7,999 bases of DNA from JAZGER01 sp036480335 (GCA_036480335.1 JAZGGH010000143.1:1-7999), one strand, 5' to 3'. Shown: positions 1 through 7,072, counted from the first letter of the stretch. Notes: generated by a model from the letters alone, not told the origin. Translations and numbers: made by a program.

Positions 1-417
1 TCCTGCGAGCAACAGACCGCCCACCCGGTCACCGTGTGCGGCTGCGGCCCAGGCGAGCAGGGTGGCTGTTTTTGCAGCAACAACCGATTTTAATGTGCCC
101 TGACTGGCAAAAAACATACCCGGCCCGAGGTCGACCAGCAGAAAAATTGGCCTTTCACGTTCTTCCTGATAAATCTTCGTATGCGGTTTACCGGCTCTTG
201 CGGTGACGCGCCAGTCCATGTTGCGAATATCATCACCGGGTTGATAACTGCGTGATTCCTGATAGTCCATGCCACGACCACGAAATCGCGAATGCCGATT
301 TCCGGACATATGCGCATGTGTTGGCAGCCGGCGAGAGAGATCCAGTTTGCTAACATAGCGTTGCAGGTTTAGCAGTTGTCGGAGTTCTACCTGGGTCGAT
401 GGATTGATCAGTTTCAT
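1..417 (-). CDS. DUF58 domain protein, N-terminal part (cut by window edge)
   Basis: The first 139 codons of a minus-strand gene are open from an ATG at 417-415 to the left edge, still in frame. The DUF58 core is clear: a G-R-G-x-D-Y segment, then R-S-Y-Q-P-G-D-D-I-R-N-M-D-W-R-V-T-A-R (about residues 60-78), then basic and acidic residues leading into a hydrophobic strand with LLVDLGPGM. The last resembles the start of a von Willebrand A-like fold, but the metal-site DxSxS motif reads DLGPG, so metal binding there is doubtful. The gene starts only 4 bases after the stop of the MoxR ATPase, which is the usual order for this pair and suggests translational coupling; no strong Shine-Dalgarno sequence is visible. 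DUF58 proteins are thought to work with MoxR ATPases in maturing or activating partner proteins; the exact substrate here is unknown. The C-terminal part lies outside the window. Confidence 0.88.
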   Translation of the reverse strand, partial: MKLINPSTQVELRQLLNLQRYVSKLDLSRRLPTHAHMSGNRHSRFRGRGMDYQESRSYQPGDDIRNMDWRVTARAGKPHTKIYQEERERPIFLLVDLGPGMFFASQGTLKSVVAAKTATLLAWAAAAHGDRVGGLLLAG

Positions 418-421
418 TCGC

Positions 422-1426
422 TTAGGCGACAGGAATCAATGTCAGCAGGTCACGTATCACGTCATCAGATGTAGCACCGTCAACCTCAGCTTCGAATGAA
501 ATCAGAATACGGTGTCGGAGTACTTCATAGGCAATGGCCTGCACATCTTCCGGAGAGACATAATCTTTACCCTGTAACCAGGCATGGGCACGACTGCAAC
601 GATCAAGTGCGATGGTAGCACGCGGGCTGGCACCGAAGTTGATCATTCTGGACAGTTTATCGCTGTAGGGTGTAGGATCACGAGAAGCCAGTACCAGTTG
701 TACAATGTATTCTTCTACGCTATCCGCCATGTGCATCGCCAGAATTTCTTTCTGTGCAGCAAACACCTGTTCGTGGGTCAGTTGTACAGACAATGTGGTC
801 TGCGGATCGAAGGATTCTTCTGCCTGTTTGCGCGCCAGTTTGAGAATATCTCTTTCAGCCTGCGCAGATGGGTAGCCAACCTGTATGTGCATCAGAAACC
901 GATCAAGCTGGGCTTCCGGCAGCGGGTAAGTGCCTTCCTGTTCTATTGGGTTCTGGGTGGCCATAACCATAAATGGTCTTGGTAATGGGTAGGTTGTACG
1001 ACCGACCGTAATCTGGTGTTCACCCATAGCCTCAAGCAGGGCCGACTGTACTTTGGCCGGAGCTCGATTAATTTCATCGGCCAGTACAAGGTTGTGAAAC
1101 AATGGGCCAATCTGGAACTGGAATTCACCGGTTTCCGGGCGATAGATGTCCGTTCCAGTCAGATCACCAGGTAACAGGTCAGGGGTGAACTGCAGACGGT
1201 GAAAATCACCTGCGAGTATATTAGATAGTTCCTTGATGGCGGTGGTCTTGGCCAGGCCCGGTGCACCTTCTACCAGTAAATGACCATCTGCCAGCAAGGC
1301 AATCAGCAGCCGGTCAACCAGTATTTCCTGACCGATAATTTTTGTTTGCAGATGTTCACGGGCCTGTTGGAAGGCGGGATGGACTGATTTGAGTGTGCTG
1401 CTGTTTTCCTGGGCCTGGTTTTCCAC
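422..1426 (-). CDS. MoxR-family AAA+ ATPase
   Basis: A 334-residue cytosolic ATPase, full length for the MoxR family (AAA_3 type). Visible motifs in order: Walker A GAPGLAKT (residues 54-61), Walker B with LVLADEIN (113-120), sensor 1 ATQNP (156-160), the family signature EAQLDRF (171-177), and sensor 2 GASPRA (265-270) in the C-terminal lid. The start is a GTG at 1426-1424, preceded by GGAGC at 1440-1436 with a 9-base spacer, which supports this start. MoxR ATPases act as chaperone-like machines with DUF58 and VWA-domain proteins; a DUF58 gene follows 4 bases downstream, so the two are almost certainly co-transcribed. It is separated by 158 bases from msrQ and is probably a separate transcription unit. 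The substrate cannot be deduced. Family assignment is very secure; biological role is inference. Confidence 0.95.
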   Translation of the reverse strand: MENQAQENSSTLKSVHPAFQQAREHLQTKIIGQEILVDRLLIALLADGHLLVEGAPGLAKTTAIKELSNILAGDFHRLQFTPDLLPGDLTGTDIYRPETGEFQFQIGPLFHNLVLADEINRAPAKVQSALLEAMGEHQITVGRTTYPLPRPFMVMATQNPIEQEGTYPLPEAQLDRFLMHIQVGYPSAQAERDILKLARKQAEESFDPQTTLSVQLTHEQVFAAQKEILAMHMADSVEEYIVQLVLASRDPTPYSDKLSRMINFGASPRATIALDRCSRAHAWLQGKDYVSPEDVQAIAYEVLRHRILISFEAEVDGATSDDVIRDLLTLIPVA

Positions 1427-1563
1427 GTCGTACTAGCTCCGATGCTATATTTTAAGCAAAGATGCTAACTATAAACGATTTATGGGTGGTGTCGCCAATG
1501 TTCATGTGGTTGTCATGGTGTTGGCATGACCGGGAAAGTAGCAGAGCAGGGGTGGTGTCCATG

Positions 1564-1586
1564 AAATTACCTTATTGTGGTAATTT
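1564..1586 (-). terminator. Short inverted repeat at the end of msrQ (possible weak terminator)
   Basis: AAATTACC (1564-1571) and GGTAATTT (1579-1586) form an 8-bp stem with a 7-base loop, overlapping the msrQ stop codon. It sits where an end of the msrPQ transcript would be expected. The stem is AT-rich with only two GC pairs and is followed on the minus strand by only three T residues, so it is a poor intrinsic terminator. It could instead be a protein-binding site for the downstream MoxR gene. Confidence 0.3.
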
Positions 1587-2295
1587 AGTGATTTACCTGT
1601 CTTTCTGGGACCGGTAATCCATTATCACCGGGTTTGCGGGAAAGGATGCCGCTCCAGGTAAGGATTCTGAATAGCAGCAGCAGGATAATGAGAAATGTAT
1701 AATAGAGGGGTTCCTGGCTGCCTGGTTTGGCAGACCACCAGACATGCAAGAGAGCCAGCAGGCTTGCCGCATAAATACTACGGTGTATTCTGAGCCAGTT
1801 TTTACCCAGCCGTTTCATCATGAATCTGGGAGATGTCAGGCCAAGTATGAGAAGAATAATGTATACCAGAAAACCGGCGACAAGATACGGTTTTTCGGCA
1901 GTTTCTTCGATAATCCAGCTAAACATCCAGCTAATATCAAAATGCAACCAGGTCAGGCAATGCAGCGTGGCATAAAACAGGGCATACAGACCAAGCATAC
2001 GCCGCAGGCGAATAATCCAGTTCCAGTCACTGATACGTTTACCATATCTGGCTGCCAGTTTCTGGCAGATAAAGGCCATGAAACGCCTGACAGGCGTCAC
2101 CGTCAGGCTGATAATCAGAAAAATCAGTGCCCACTGCCCGGTTTCCTGTTGCAGCGCCTGTAGGGGGTTAATGCCGAGACGGTCTGTTTGATAGCGAAAC
2201 AGAATATTGGCAAAGGGAATCAGAGCAGCCAGAAAGAGGCACCACCAGACCCGTCTATATCGGGTTTTTAGCCATAGAGAAAGCGGTTGTCTCAT
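1585..2295 (-). CDS. msrQ: MsrQ, haem-binding membrane subunit of the MsrPQ methionine sulfoxide reductase
   Basis: A 236-residue inner-membrane protein of the ferric-reductase-like transmembrane family (YedZ/MsrQ). About six hydrophobic helices are visible, near residues 14-34, 52-72, 97-119, 135-155, 172-188 and 195-215. Family features include TGQWAL (52-57), SLTVTPVRRF (63-72) and RRMLGLYALFYATLHCLTW (98-116). Histidines at 112, 171 and 184 have the spacing expected of the haem-ligating histidines; H118 is also present. MsrQ passes electrons from the inner membrane (quinone pool or a cytosolic flavin reductase) to periplasmic MsrP. Its ATG lies one base after the msrP stop (TGA-A-ATG), so translation is probably coupled. 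The C-terminal tail (about 216-236) is polar and cytosolic or periplasmic, with no recognised domain. The identification rests on both its own motifs and its msrP neighbour. Confidence 0.95.
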   Translation of the reverse strand: MRQPLSLWLKTRYRRVWWCLFLAALIPFANILFRYQTDRLGINPLQALQQETGQWALIFLIISLTVTPVRRFMAFICQKLAARYGKRISDWNWIIRLRRMLGLYALFYATLHCLTWLHFDISWMFSWIIEETAEKPYLVAGFLVYIILLILGLTSPRFMMKRLGKNWLRIHRSIYAASLLALLHVWWSAKPGSQEPLYYTFLIILLLLFRILTWSGILSRKPGDNGLPVPERQVNH

Positions 2296-2296
2296 T

Positions 2297-3220
2297 TCAA
2301 AAATACTTTTTCAGATCCATACCGCGATAGAGATGGGCAACCTGATCTGCATAGCCATTGAAGGCTAGCGTGGGTTTTTTGCGTAATTCTCCAATCCTGT
2401 TTTCCCGTCGTTGACTCCAGCGAGGATGAGGAACAGATGGATTGACATTGGCATAGAAGCCGTATTCACCGGGGATGCTTTTGTTCCAGCTTGTTTGCGG
2501 TTGCTGTGGCAGTAACTGGATATGGGTAATTGCCTTGGGGCTTTTGAAACCATATTTCCATGGCACAACGATTCTTGCAGGCGCGCCATTCTGTTTCGGT
2601 AATTCATCGTCATACATACCGGTTGCCAGCAGTGTGAGTGGGTGCAAGGCTTCATCCATGCGTAGGCCTTCCTGGTATGGCCAGTCCAGACTATCACGTC
2701 TTTGGCCAATCATTTCACTGCTGCGTTGCAAACTGGTAAAGGCAACGTATTTTGCTGAGGACAGTGGTGTTACCAGTGAAAGTATCTTGCACAGGGGAAT
2801 GCCGTTCCAGGGGATGACCATCGACCAGCCTTCAACACAGCGCAGGCGATAAATACGATTTTCTATGCTGAAGCGTTTGACAAGATCATCCATATCAATG
2901 GTTACAGGTTTTTCAACTTCGCCATGGATAGTCAGCGTCCAGGGAGATATTGTTAGCTCCTGTGCGAGAATACGCACCGCTTCTTTGTTGGTCGAAAATT
3001 CGTAGTAATTGTTGTATGAGGTAATTTGTCGCCGTGTATTAGGTTTGTCTTTGAGAAGTTGGCCAGGATTAATTACATCACAGGCTGCCAGGCCTGGGCG
3101 GTTGAGCAGGGTGCCAGCAATACCCAGCCCCAGTCGTTGAATAAATTGACGGCGGTTCTGGTAAAGCCTTTTATCCGTCGTGTGTTGTTCAGTCAGTTGT
3201 TGTGTTTTTCGAATGATCAT
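2297..3220 (-). CDS. msrP: MsrP, molybdopterin-dependent periplasmic methionine sulfoxide reductase
   Basis: A 307-residue sulfite-oxidase-fold molybdoenzyme (YedY/MsrP). It reduces methionine sulfoxide in periplasmic proteins, repairing damage by hypochlorous acid and related oxidants. A Tat signal is visible: twin arginines at 23-24 in NRRQFIQRL, followed by a hydrophobic stretch to about residue 42. The molybdenum-ligating cysteine is C128 in RLRCVEGWSMVIPWNG. Other family segments are SYNNYYEF (68-75), EGLRMDEALHPLTLLATG (184-201), APARIVVPWKYGFKSPK (213-229), EYGFYANVNPSVPHPRWSQ (252-270) and the C-terminal LYRGMDLKKYF. Overall it is somewhat shorter than the E. coli protein. No other ATG or better start occurs before the twin arginines. 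Upstream, AGAGGG (3237-3232) is the only Shine-Dalgarno candidate; it is 11 bases from the ATG and lies inside a perfect hairpin. msrQ follows by one base; the di-haem peroxidase gene precedes by 43. Confidence 0.97.
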   Translation of the reverse strand: MIIRKTQQLTEQHTTDKRLYQNRRQFIQRLGLGIAGTLLNRPGLAACDVINPGQLLKDKPNTRRQITSYNNYYEFSTNKEAVRILAQELTISPWTLTIHGEVEKPVTIDMDDLVKRFSIENRIYRLRCVEGWSMVIPWNGIPLCKILSLVTPLSSAKYVAFTSLQRSSEMIGQRRDSLDWPYQEGLRMDEALHPLTLLATGMYDDELPKQNGAPARIVVPWKYGFKSPKAITHIQLLPQQPQTSWNKSIPGEYGFYANVNPSVPHPRWSQRRENRIGELRKKPTLAFNGYADQVAHLYRGMDLKKYF

Positions 3221-3227
3221 AGGATGA

Positions 3228-3254
3228 ATTGCCCTCTATCACATAGAGGGCAAT
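3228..3254 (-). promoter_or_regulatory. Perfect 12-bp hairpin in the msrP leader, covering its likely ribosome-binding site
   Basis: ATTGCCCTCTAT (3228-3239) and ATAGAGGGCAAT (3243-3254) are exact reverse complements around a 3-base loop. The element fills most of the 43 bases between the peroxidase stop and the msrP start. On the minus-strand transcript the 3' arm contains AGAGGG, the only Shine-Dalgarno-like sequence for msrP, and the ATG is 8 bases after the stem. No run of T follows on either strand, so a classical terminator is unlikely. Plausible roles are translational repression of msrP, partial attenuation, or an RNA processing or stability element between peroxidase and msrPQ messages. 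The repeat is certain; its role is inference. Confidence 0.6.
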
Positions 3255-3263
3255 GCTTATAGG

Positions 3264-4298
3264 TCAGTGATGAGGGATTTCAGGTAAAGCCACTGTCTGA
3301 TATGGTGAAGTCAAGGCTTGCATGAAAGCGATCAGATTCAATTTTTCCTGAAGGCTCAGTTTTATGGCCTGCATGTTCGGTGATAAATTGGTTTTTACCT
3401 TGCCGCCTTTTAAATAATGTTCTACAACATCTTCCAATGTGTTGGCCGAACCATCATGGAAATAGGGTGCAGTGCGTGCAATGTCACGTAAAGTCGGGGT
3501 TTTGAATGCTCCCTTCATTAAACGCAGTGGACGTTCGCTATAACGTCCCATATCAGGTTCTTTTTTACCCCAGGATGCCAGCCCAAGATTATGAAAACCA
3601 TCATCTGTAAAGTTGGGTGCGGAATGACAGGTTTCGCAATTACCCTTACCCACAAAAACCTTGAAACCATTGATTTCATTTTTTGTCAGGGCTTGCTTAT
3701 TACCTTTGATCCAGGCATCAAAGCGGGAATTATTACTGATGATTGTGCGCTCGTAGGATGCAATGGCTTTCGATACCGTATCAGCATCAATTGCCTTGCC
3801 TGGGTAAGCTTTTTTGAAATCTTTTATATAGCCATTATTCTGGTTCAGCCAGCGAAACAGTTTCGCGGTATCCATATTCATTTCAACAGTGGCTTCCATC
3901 GGGCCCATGGCCTGGTCTTCCAGTGATTTCTTGCGACCGTCCCACATCTGGATTGAGTTGTAGGCGGTATTGATGATCGTTGGCGAAGCTCGACCCAGTA
4001 CCTTGCTTTTTACACCTTTTGCAGTAGGCAGACCATCTGACCAGCCGAGTAAAGGGTTATGGCATGTCGCGCAGGACATATTGCCATCACCGGATAAACG
4101 CGGGTCGAAAAACAGTTTTTTGCCAAGCTCAACGCGTTCCGGTGTGGGTGCGTTGTCTGCCGGGTGTGGCGGAGTATTGGGGAGAATCCATTGTTGCAGA
4201 CTCGCATGCCCAGCTTTGAATACATAGTCTGCCTCATTTGCCTGTATGCTGTGGGCGAATAAGGCAGCGCTTAAACTGATCATTAGAGTATATTTCAT
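3264..4298 (-). CDS. Di-haem cytochrome c peroxidase (CcpA/MauG superfamily)
   Basis: A 344-residue periplasmic di-haem protein. A Sec signal peptide is visible at 1-20 (probable cut after SIQA). The two haem c sites are CATCH (76-80) and CETCH (221-225), at the expected spacing for bacterial cytochrome c peroxidases. Family segments include ELGKKLFFDPRLSG (57-70), NMSCATCHNPLLGWSDG (73-89), MGPMEATVEM (131-140), FKTPTLRDIARTAPYFHDG (265-283) and the final helix with LIAFMQALT. Such enzymes reduce hydrogen peroxide using electrons from small cytochromes or cupredoxins, both encoded just upstream; a MauG-like oxidising role cannot be excluded. I placed the start at 4298 because AAGGAG (4313-4308) lies 9 bases before that ATG and the signal peptide begins there. 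The frame stays open to 4421, but that extension has no signal-like character and overlaps the preceding gene. It follows the two-haem cytochrome gene by 13 bases, its Shine-Dalgarno sequence overlapping that gene's stop codon. Confidence 0.95.
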   Translation of the reverse strand: MKYTLMISLSAALFAHSIQANEADYVFKAGHASLQQWILPNTPPHPADNAPTPERVELGKKLFFDPRLSGDGNMSCATCHNPLLGWSDGLPTAKGVKSKVLGRASPTIINTAYNSIQMWDGRKKSLEDQAMGPMEATVEMNMDTAKLFRWLNQNNGYIKDFKKAYPGKAIDADTVSKAIASYERTIISNNSRFDAWIKGNKQALTKNEINGFKVFVGKGNCETCHSAPNFTDDGFHNLGLASWGKKEPDMGRYSERPLRLMKGAFKTPTLRDIARTAPYFHDGSANTLEDVVEHYLKGGKVKTNLSPNMQAIKLSLQEKLNLIAFMQALTSPYQTVALPEIPHH

Positions 4299-4311
4299 GA
4301 TCCATGACTCC

Positions 4312-5031
4312 TTAGTTGGAAACACGTAGTGTTTTAATAAAAAGAATAACTGATTTGATTTCGTTTTCAGATAAATCACCACCGAATGGAGGCATTCTCG
4401 GGGATCGGCCCATTTTGCCACCGCCCTTGTGAATTATGTCACTCAGATAGTTATCGGGTGCGCCACTAAGAGTCAGATTAAAAGGCGGTGGGTTTTTGAT
4501 TATTCTGCTCATTTTACCGTCACCCAGACCATATTTACCATGACACAGAGTGCAGCGACCCTGAAATATTGCTCGCCCGATTTTGATCGACGGTTCAAGT
4601 TTTTCGCCGGCTTTTTTCAAGTGTACCAGTGCGCTTTCAAGGTCTTGTCGCATGAATTCGACGAACTGGGCAACCGATTTTAATTGTGTTGCTGTCAGTT
4701 CATCTCCCCAGGGTGGCATTTCAATGCTGACTTCCGGTAAGCCTCCACCATAAGTGATTACCTGTTCCAGTGACTGTATGTCCTTAGCATGTTTGGGATC
4801 CATCAGATTAGTCGACGGATAATTCTTAAGTGATAAAGGCAATATTCCTTCACCCATGCCATCGCTACCATGACAAAGCGCGCAGCGGGACTGAAAGACT
4901 TCTGCACCATAACCCACGCAGGGTTTGGCTTCAGTACCGCAGGCATTCATTGATCCTCCGGCGAGGGACAGGTTACTGGTCAGGCTGACAGCAAGATAGA
5001 ATATGATTGATACGAAGCGTTGAAGATGCAT
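4312..5031 (-). CDS. Periplasmic two-haem cytochrome c with duplicated class I modules
   Basis: A 239-residue protein with an N-terminal signal peptide (1-24, probable cut after SLA) and two cytochrome c modules. Module 1 has CALCHG (50-55) and a methionine ligand candidate M105 in EMPPWGDELT. Module 2 has CTLCHG (160-165) and M213 in RMPPFGGDLS. The modules share the order CxLCHG, G-x-G, GGG and MPP(W/F)G, about 110 residues apart, which points to internal duplication. A polar helix around 126-147 links them. C31 and C38 lie before the first haem site and could form a disulfide. The likely role is electron transfer in the periplasm, most simply between a quinol-oxidising source or the cupredoxin and the di-haem peroxidase encoded 13 bases downstream. 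The ATG lies 6 bases after the cupredoxin stop with only a weak GAG upstream, suggesting translational coupling. Similar two-module proteins occur as oxidase or dehydrogenase subunits; the exact partner is not shown by the sequence. Confidence 0.93.
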   Translation of the reverse strand: MHLQRFVSIIFYLAVSLTSNLSLAGGSMNACGTEAKPCVGYGAEVFQSRCALCHGSDGMGEGILPLSLKNYPSTNLMDPKHAKDIQSLEQVITYGGGLPEVSIEMPPWGDELTATQLKSVAQFVEFMRQDLESALVHLKKAGEKLEPSIKIGRAIFQGRCTLCHGKYGLGDGKMSRIIKNPPPFNLTLSGAPDNYLSDIIHKGGGKMGRSPRMPPFGGDLSENEIKSVILFIKTLRVSN

Positions 5032-5037
5032 GATTGC

Positions 5038-5352
5038 TTACTCGACGATGATTTTCATTTGCATGTTTGGATGAATGGCACACTCAACTTCAATTGTTCC
5101 AGGCTCATCAAATTGCAATACTTTTGTCTCACCTTTGGCGTAGGAACCAAGATCAAAGGTCTTGATTGCAGAGAGGCTAAAAACATTGTGAAAAAATGGG
5201 TCGTGATTTGGAAAGCTGACAGAATCACCGGCCTTGATGGTCAGTTCAGATTTTGTGAATTGTTTGTTTTTCTGGCCGACTTCAAATTCAGCAGAATAAG
5301 ACTGTTGTGAGAACAAAATGGCTGTCAGACCTAATACAAATTTCAGTTTCAT
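5038..5352 (-). CDS. Small periplasmic cupredoxin (plastocyanin-like type 1 copper protein)
   Basis: A 104-residue protein with a signal peptide (1-21, SYSA then EF), leaving a mature domain of about 83 residues. The type 1 copper site is readable: H55 in DPFFHNVFS, then C91, H94 and M97 in ECAIHPNMQMK. The compact C-x2-H-x2-M ligand loop is that of the cupredoxin group often labelled 'methylamine utilization protein' in genomes, not of classical plastocyanin or azurin, whose loops are longer. M99 is an alternative ligand. A beta-rich pattern with TIKAGDSVSFPNHD (38-51) and FDEPGTIEVEC (81-91) fits the fold. AGAGGAA (5366-5360) lies before the ATG with suitable spacing. The gene is 42 bases after the chemoreceptor and 6 bases before the two-haem cytochrome. 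It most likely shuttles electrons to or from the neighbouring cytochrome and peroxidase; a role in copper sensing or storage is less likely but open. Confidence 0.92.
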   Translation of the reverse strand: MKLKFVLGLTAILFSQQSYSAEFEVGQKNKQFTKSELTIKAGDSVSFPNHDPFFHNVFSLSAIKTFDLGSYAKGETKVLQFDEPGTIEVECAIHPNMQMKIIVE

Positions 5353-5394
5353 TGAAATATTCCTCTTCGGTTAACGGTATGTTGAGATTGTTGA

Positions 5395-7035
5395 TTATGT
5401 TTTGAATAAACTGACAATTTCGCTTAATTCATGAGAAGAATCTGCCAGGGATTCAGAGCGCTGAATCAGTGAGCTGGATTTTTCGCGGTTATTTCCAGAA
5501 ATAGCCGATAACTGGTCTGCCGCTGTTGCAATACTTTCTACAGCAACGGCTTCACTGGCAACAATGTTCAATAATTCCTGCATGGAATGATTGATAGCCG
5601 CAATATGCTCACTGCTACTTTCAGTTTGTGCAGCGGCTGTTTCCAGCTCGCTGATATTGGTATTCGCATTTTCTGCAACAAGACGCATGGATGAAACGGT
5701 TTCATCGACGCTGCCACTGATATCACCAACGAGCGCGGTGATTTCATCCACGGCACTGCTGGTGTGTCCAGCCAGTGTACGTACTTCGTCAGCCACAACG
5801 GCAAAGCCGCGACCGTGCTCTCCTGCTCTGGCTGCTTCGATTGCAGCATTTAATGCAAGCAGATTGGTTTGTTCCGATATACCGCTGATTGTTCGGGTAA
5901 TGGAGGTAATGCGTTCAGCAATATCGGACAGCTTGGAGCTTTTGTCTGCCGTGTTTTCCATTTCATTGCGAAACGCATCAAAATTAGAAACGATCTGTAG
6001 TATTTGTTGTGTTGAGGTTTTTGCGGTATTAGTGGCTTCCTGGGCACCATTGCTAGCTCCCTGAATTTTTTCAGAAAAACTTCTTGAAGATTCAAGCAGA
6101 TGTTCTGTCTGCTGTCTGATTTGATTGACGCTGGTATCAATGTCGCCTGCAGCATGATTCATGGCATTGGCTTCGGTGCTGACGACAGTTGCAGTCTCAC
6201 TGACGTGTGAATTTGAATCACTGATTTTTTCTACCGTTGTCCTGAATCGGTCTAGCGTGGTATCAATGGCATCCATGGTAATGCCAATTTCATCGGTACC
6301 AGAAGAGCTTGAATCTTTTATTACCTGCTGAGTCAGATCGCCTTTAGCAATACCCTGCATGATAATCTTGATTTGCTGGAGAGGCTTGCTCATCATGCGT
6401 GCTGCAGTCAGAGCAATAAATATACCTAAAATCAGACCTGAAATACTGAGTGCGCCCATGATCTTCAGGAAAATGATGGTATCGTTATGAATGATTTCCA
6501 GATCAGCATTCAGGGTGGCCTGACTGCGTTCAACAATGGATGCGATTGAAGCAGTAATACGGGAAAAATCATTGGTAATATTACTCGCCAGATTTAAAGC
6601 TTCAGCATCCTTATTGCTTCGGGCAGCACTGATAACCTGCATCTGTTTTGGACGCAATATCTGCATGGCGGCAATTAACTGACTCACTTCCTGATCACCT
6701 GAATACAGTGTTTCCAGGCTGGCAAGGTTTTCATCAACGCTGGCACCGGCTCGAATAGAAGCGATGGCTGCAGTACGAATCTGGGTCGAATCATCAGCGG
6801 CAATCAGCGCCTGTACAGCTCTGTCAATATTCAGGATGCTCTTTTCAGCGAGACTGGCAACGCCGAGTCGTTGAGAAGCTATTGAGATGGAGTCCTTAAG
6901 ACGCTCATCCTGTTTTAATAGGACATATCCGCTGGTAGCGGTAAATATCAACATGCCAAGTAAAAATAACCCCGAGGTTGTGAGTATTTTTACTTTTAAA
7001 CTGATGTTCGAAAGTAAGCGAATAAACAAATCCAT
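5395..7035 (-). CDS. Methyl-accepting chemotaxis protein (transmembrane chemoreceptor)
   Basis: A 546-residue chemoreceptor of standard layout. The first membrane helix is near residues 17-40. A periplasmic, mostly helical sensor follows (about 41-186) whose length and heptad character suggest a four-helix bundle. The second membrane helix is near 187-210 and a HAMP segment spans about 211-265 (MSKPLQQI, GDLTQQV, DEIGITMDAID). A long coiled-coil signalling domain fills the rest. The hairpin tip that binds CheA and CheW is clear: SEQTNLLALNAAIEAARAGE (387-406), then HGRGFAVVADEVRTLA. The C terminus ends in SLFKT and lacks a CheR/CheB-binding pentapeptide. AAGGGA (7048-7043) lies 7 bases before the ATG, and a sigma-28-type promoter lies further upstream, both supporting the start. 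The ligand is unknown. The downstream copper, haem and repair proteins suggest, by inference only, that it reports redox conditions or oxidants. No other chemotaxis gene is visible. Confidence 0.97.
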   Translation of the reverse strand: MDLFIRLLSNISLKVKILTTSGLFLLGMLIFTATSGYVLLKQDERLKDSISIASQRLGVASLAEKSILNIDRAVQALIAADDSTQIRTAAIASIRAGASVDENLASLETLYSGDQEVSQLIAAMQILRPKQMQVISAARSNKDAEALNLASNITNDFSRITASIASIVERSQATLNADLEIIHNDTIIFLKIMGALSISGLILGIFIALTAARMMSKPLQQIKIIMQGIAKGDLTQQVIKDSSSSGTDEIGITMDAIDTTLDRFRTTVEKISDSNSHVSETATVVSTEANAMNHAAGDIDTSVNQIRQQTEHLLESSRSFSEKIQGASNGAQEATNTAKTSTQQILQIVSNFDAFRNEMENTADKSSKLSDIAERITSITRTISGISEQTNLLALNAAIEAARAGEHGRGFAVVADEVRTLAGHTSSAVDEITALVGDISGSVDETVSSMRLVAENANTNISELETAAAQTESSSEHIAAINHSMQELLNIVASEAVAVESIATAADQLSAISGNNREKSSSLIQRSESLADSSHELSEIVSLFKT

Positions 7036-7042
7036 GTGTCAG

Positions 7043-7048
7043 TCCCTT
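7043..7048 (-). promoter_or_regulatory. Ribosome-binding site of the chemoreceptor gene
   Basis: AAGGGA on the minus strand, 7 bases before the ATG at 7035. It confirms the chosen start of the chemoreceptor. Confidence 0.75.
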
Positions 7049-7072
7049 GGTCTGATATTTCAATATGGTGAG

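Noticed and set aside
584..985. Open frame on the plus strand opposite the MoxR ATPase
   Set aside because: It is a shadow of a gene with complete AAA+ motifs and has no recognisable domain or ribosome-binding site.
1441..1467. GATGCTA repeated at 1441 and 1461, 20 bases apart, upstream of the MoxR gene
   Set aside because: Spacing of two helical turns is suggestive of an operator, but a 7-base repeat is easily due to chance and no clear promoter accompanies it.
1484..1559. GGGTGGTGTC occurring twice between msrQ and the MoxR gene
   Set aside because: Only two short copies at irregular spacing; no sign of an array or known regulatory site.
1427..1584. Sigma-70 promoter for the MoxR gene
   Set aside because: TAAAAT-like and TTTATA-like hexamers occur on the minus strand, but none has an acceptable -35 partner at 16-18 bases, so no promoter is called.
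4299..4421. Upstream in-frame extension of the di-haem peroxidase by 41 codons
   Set aside because: It lies entirely within or across the preceding cytochrome gene, is not signal-like, and a strong AAGGAG precedes the internal ATG that begins a proper signal peptide.
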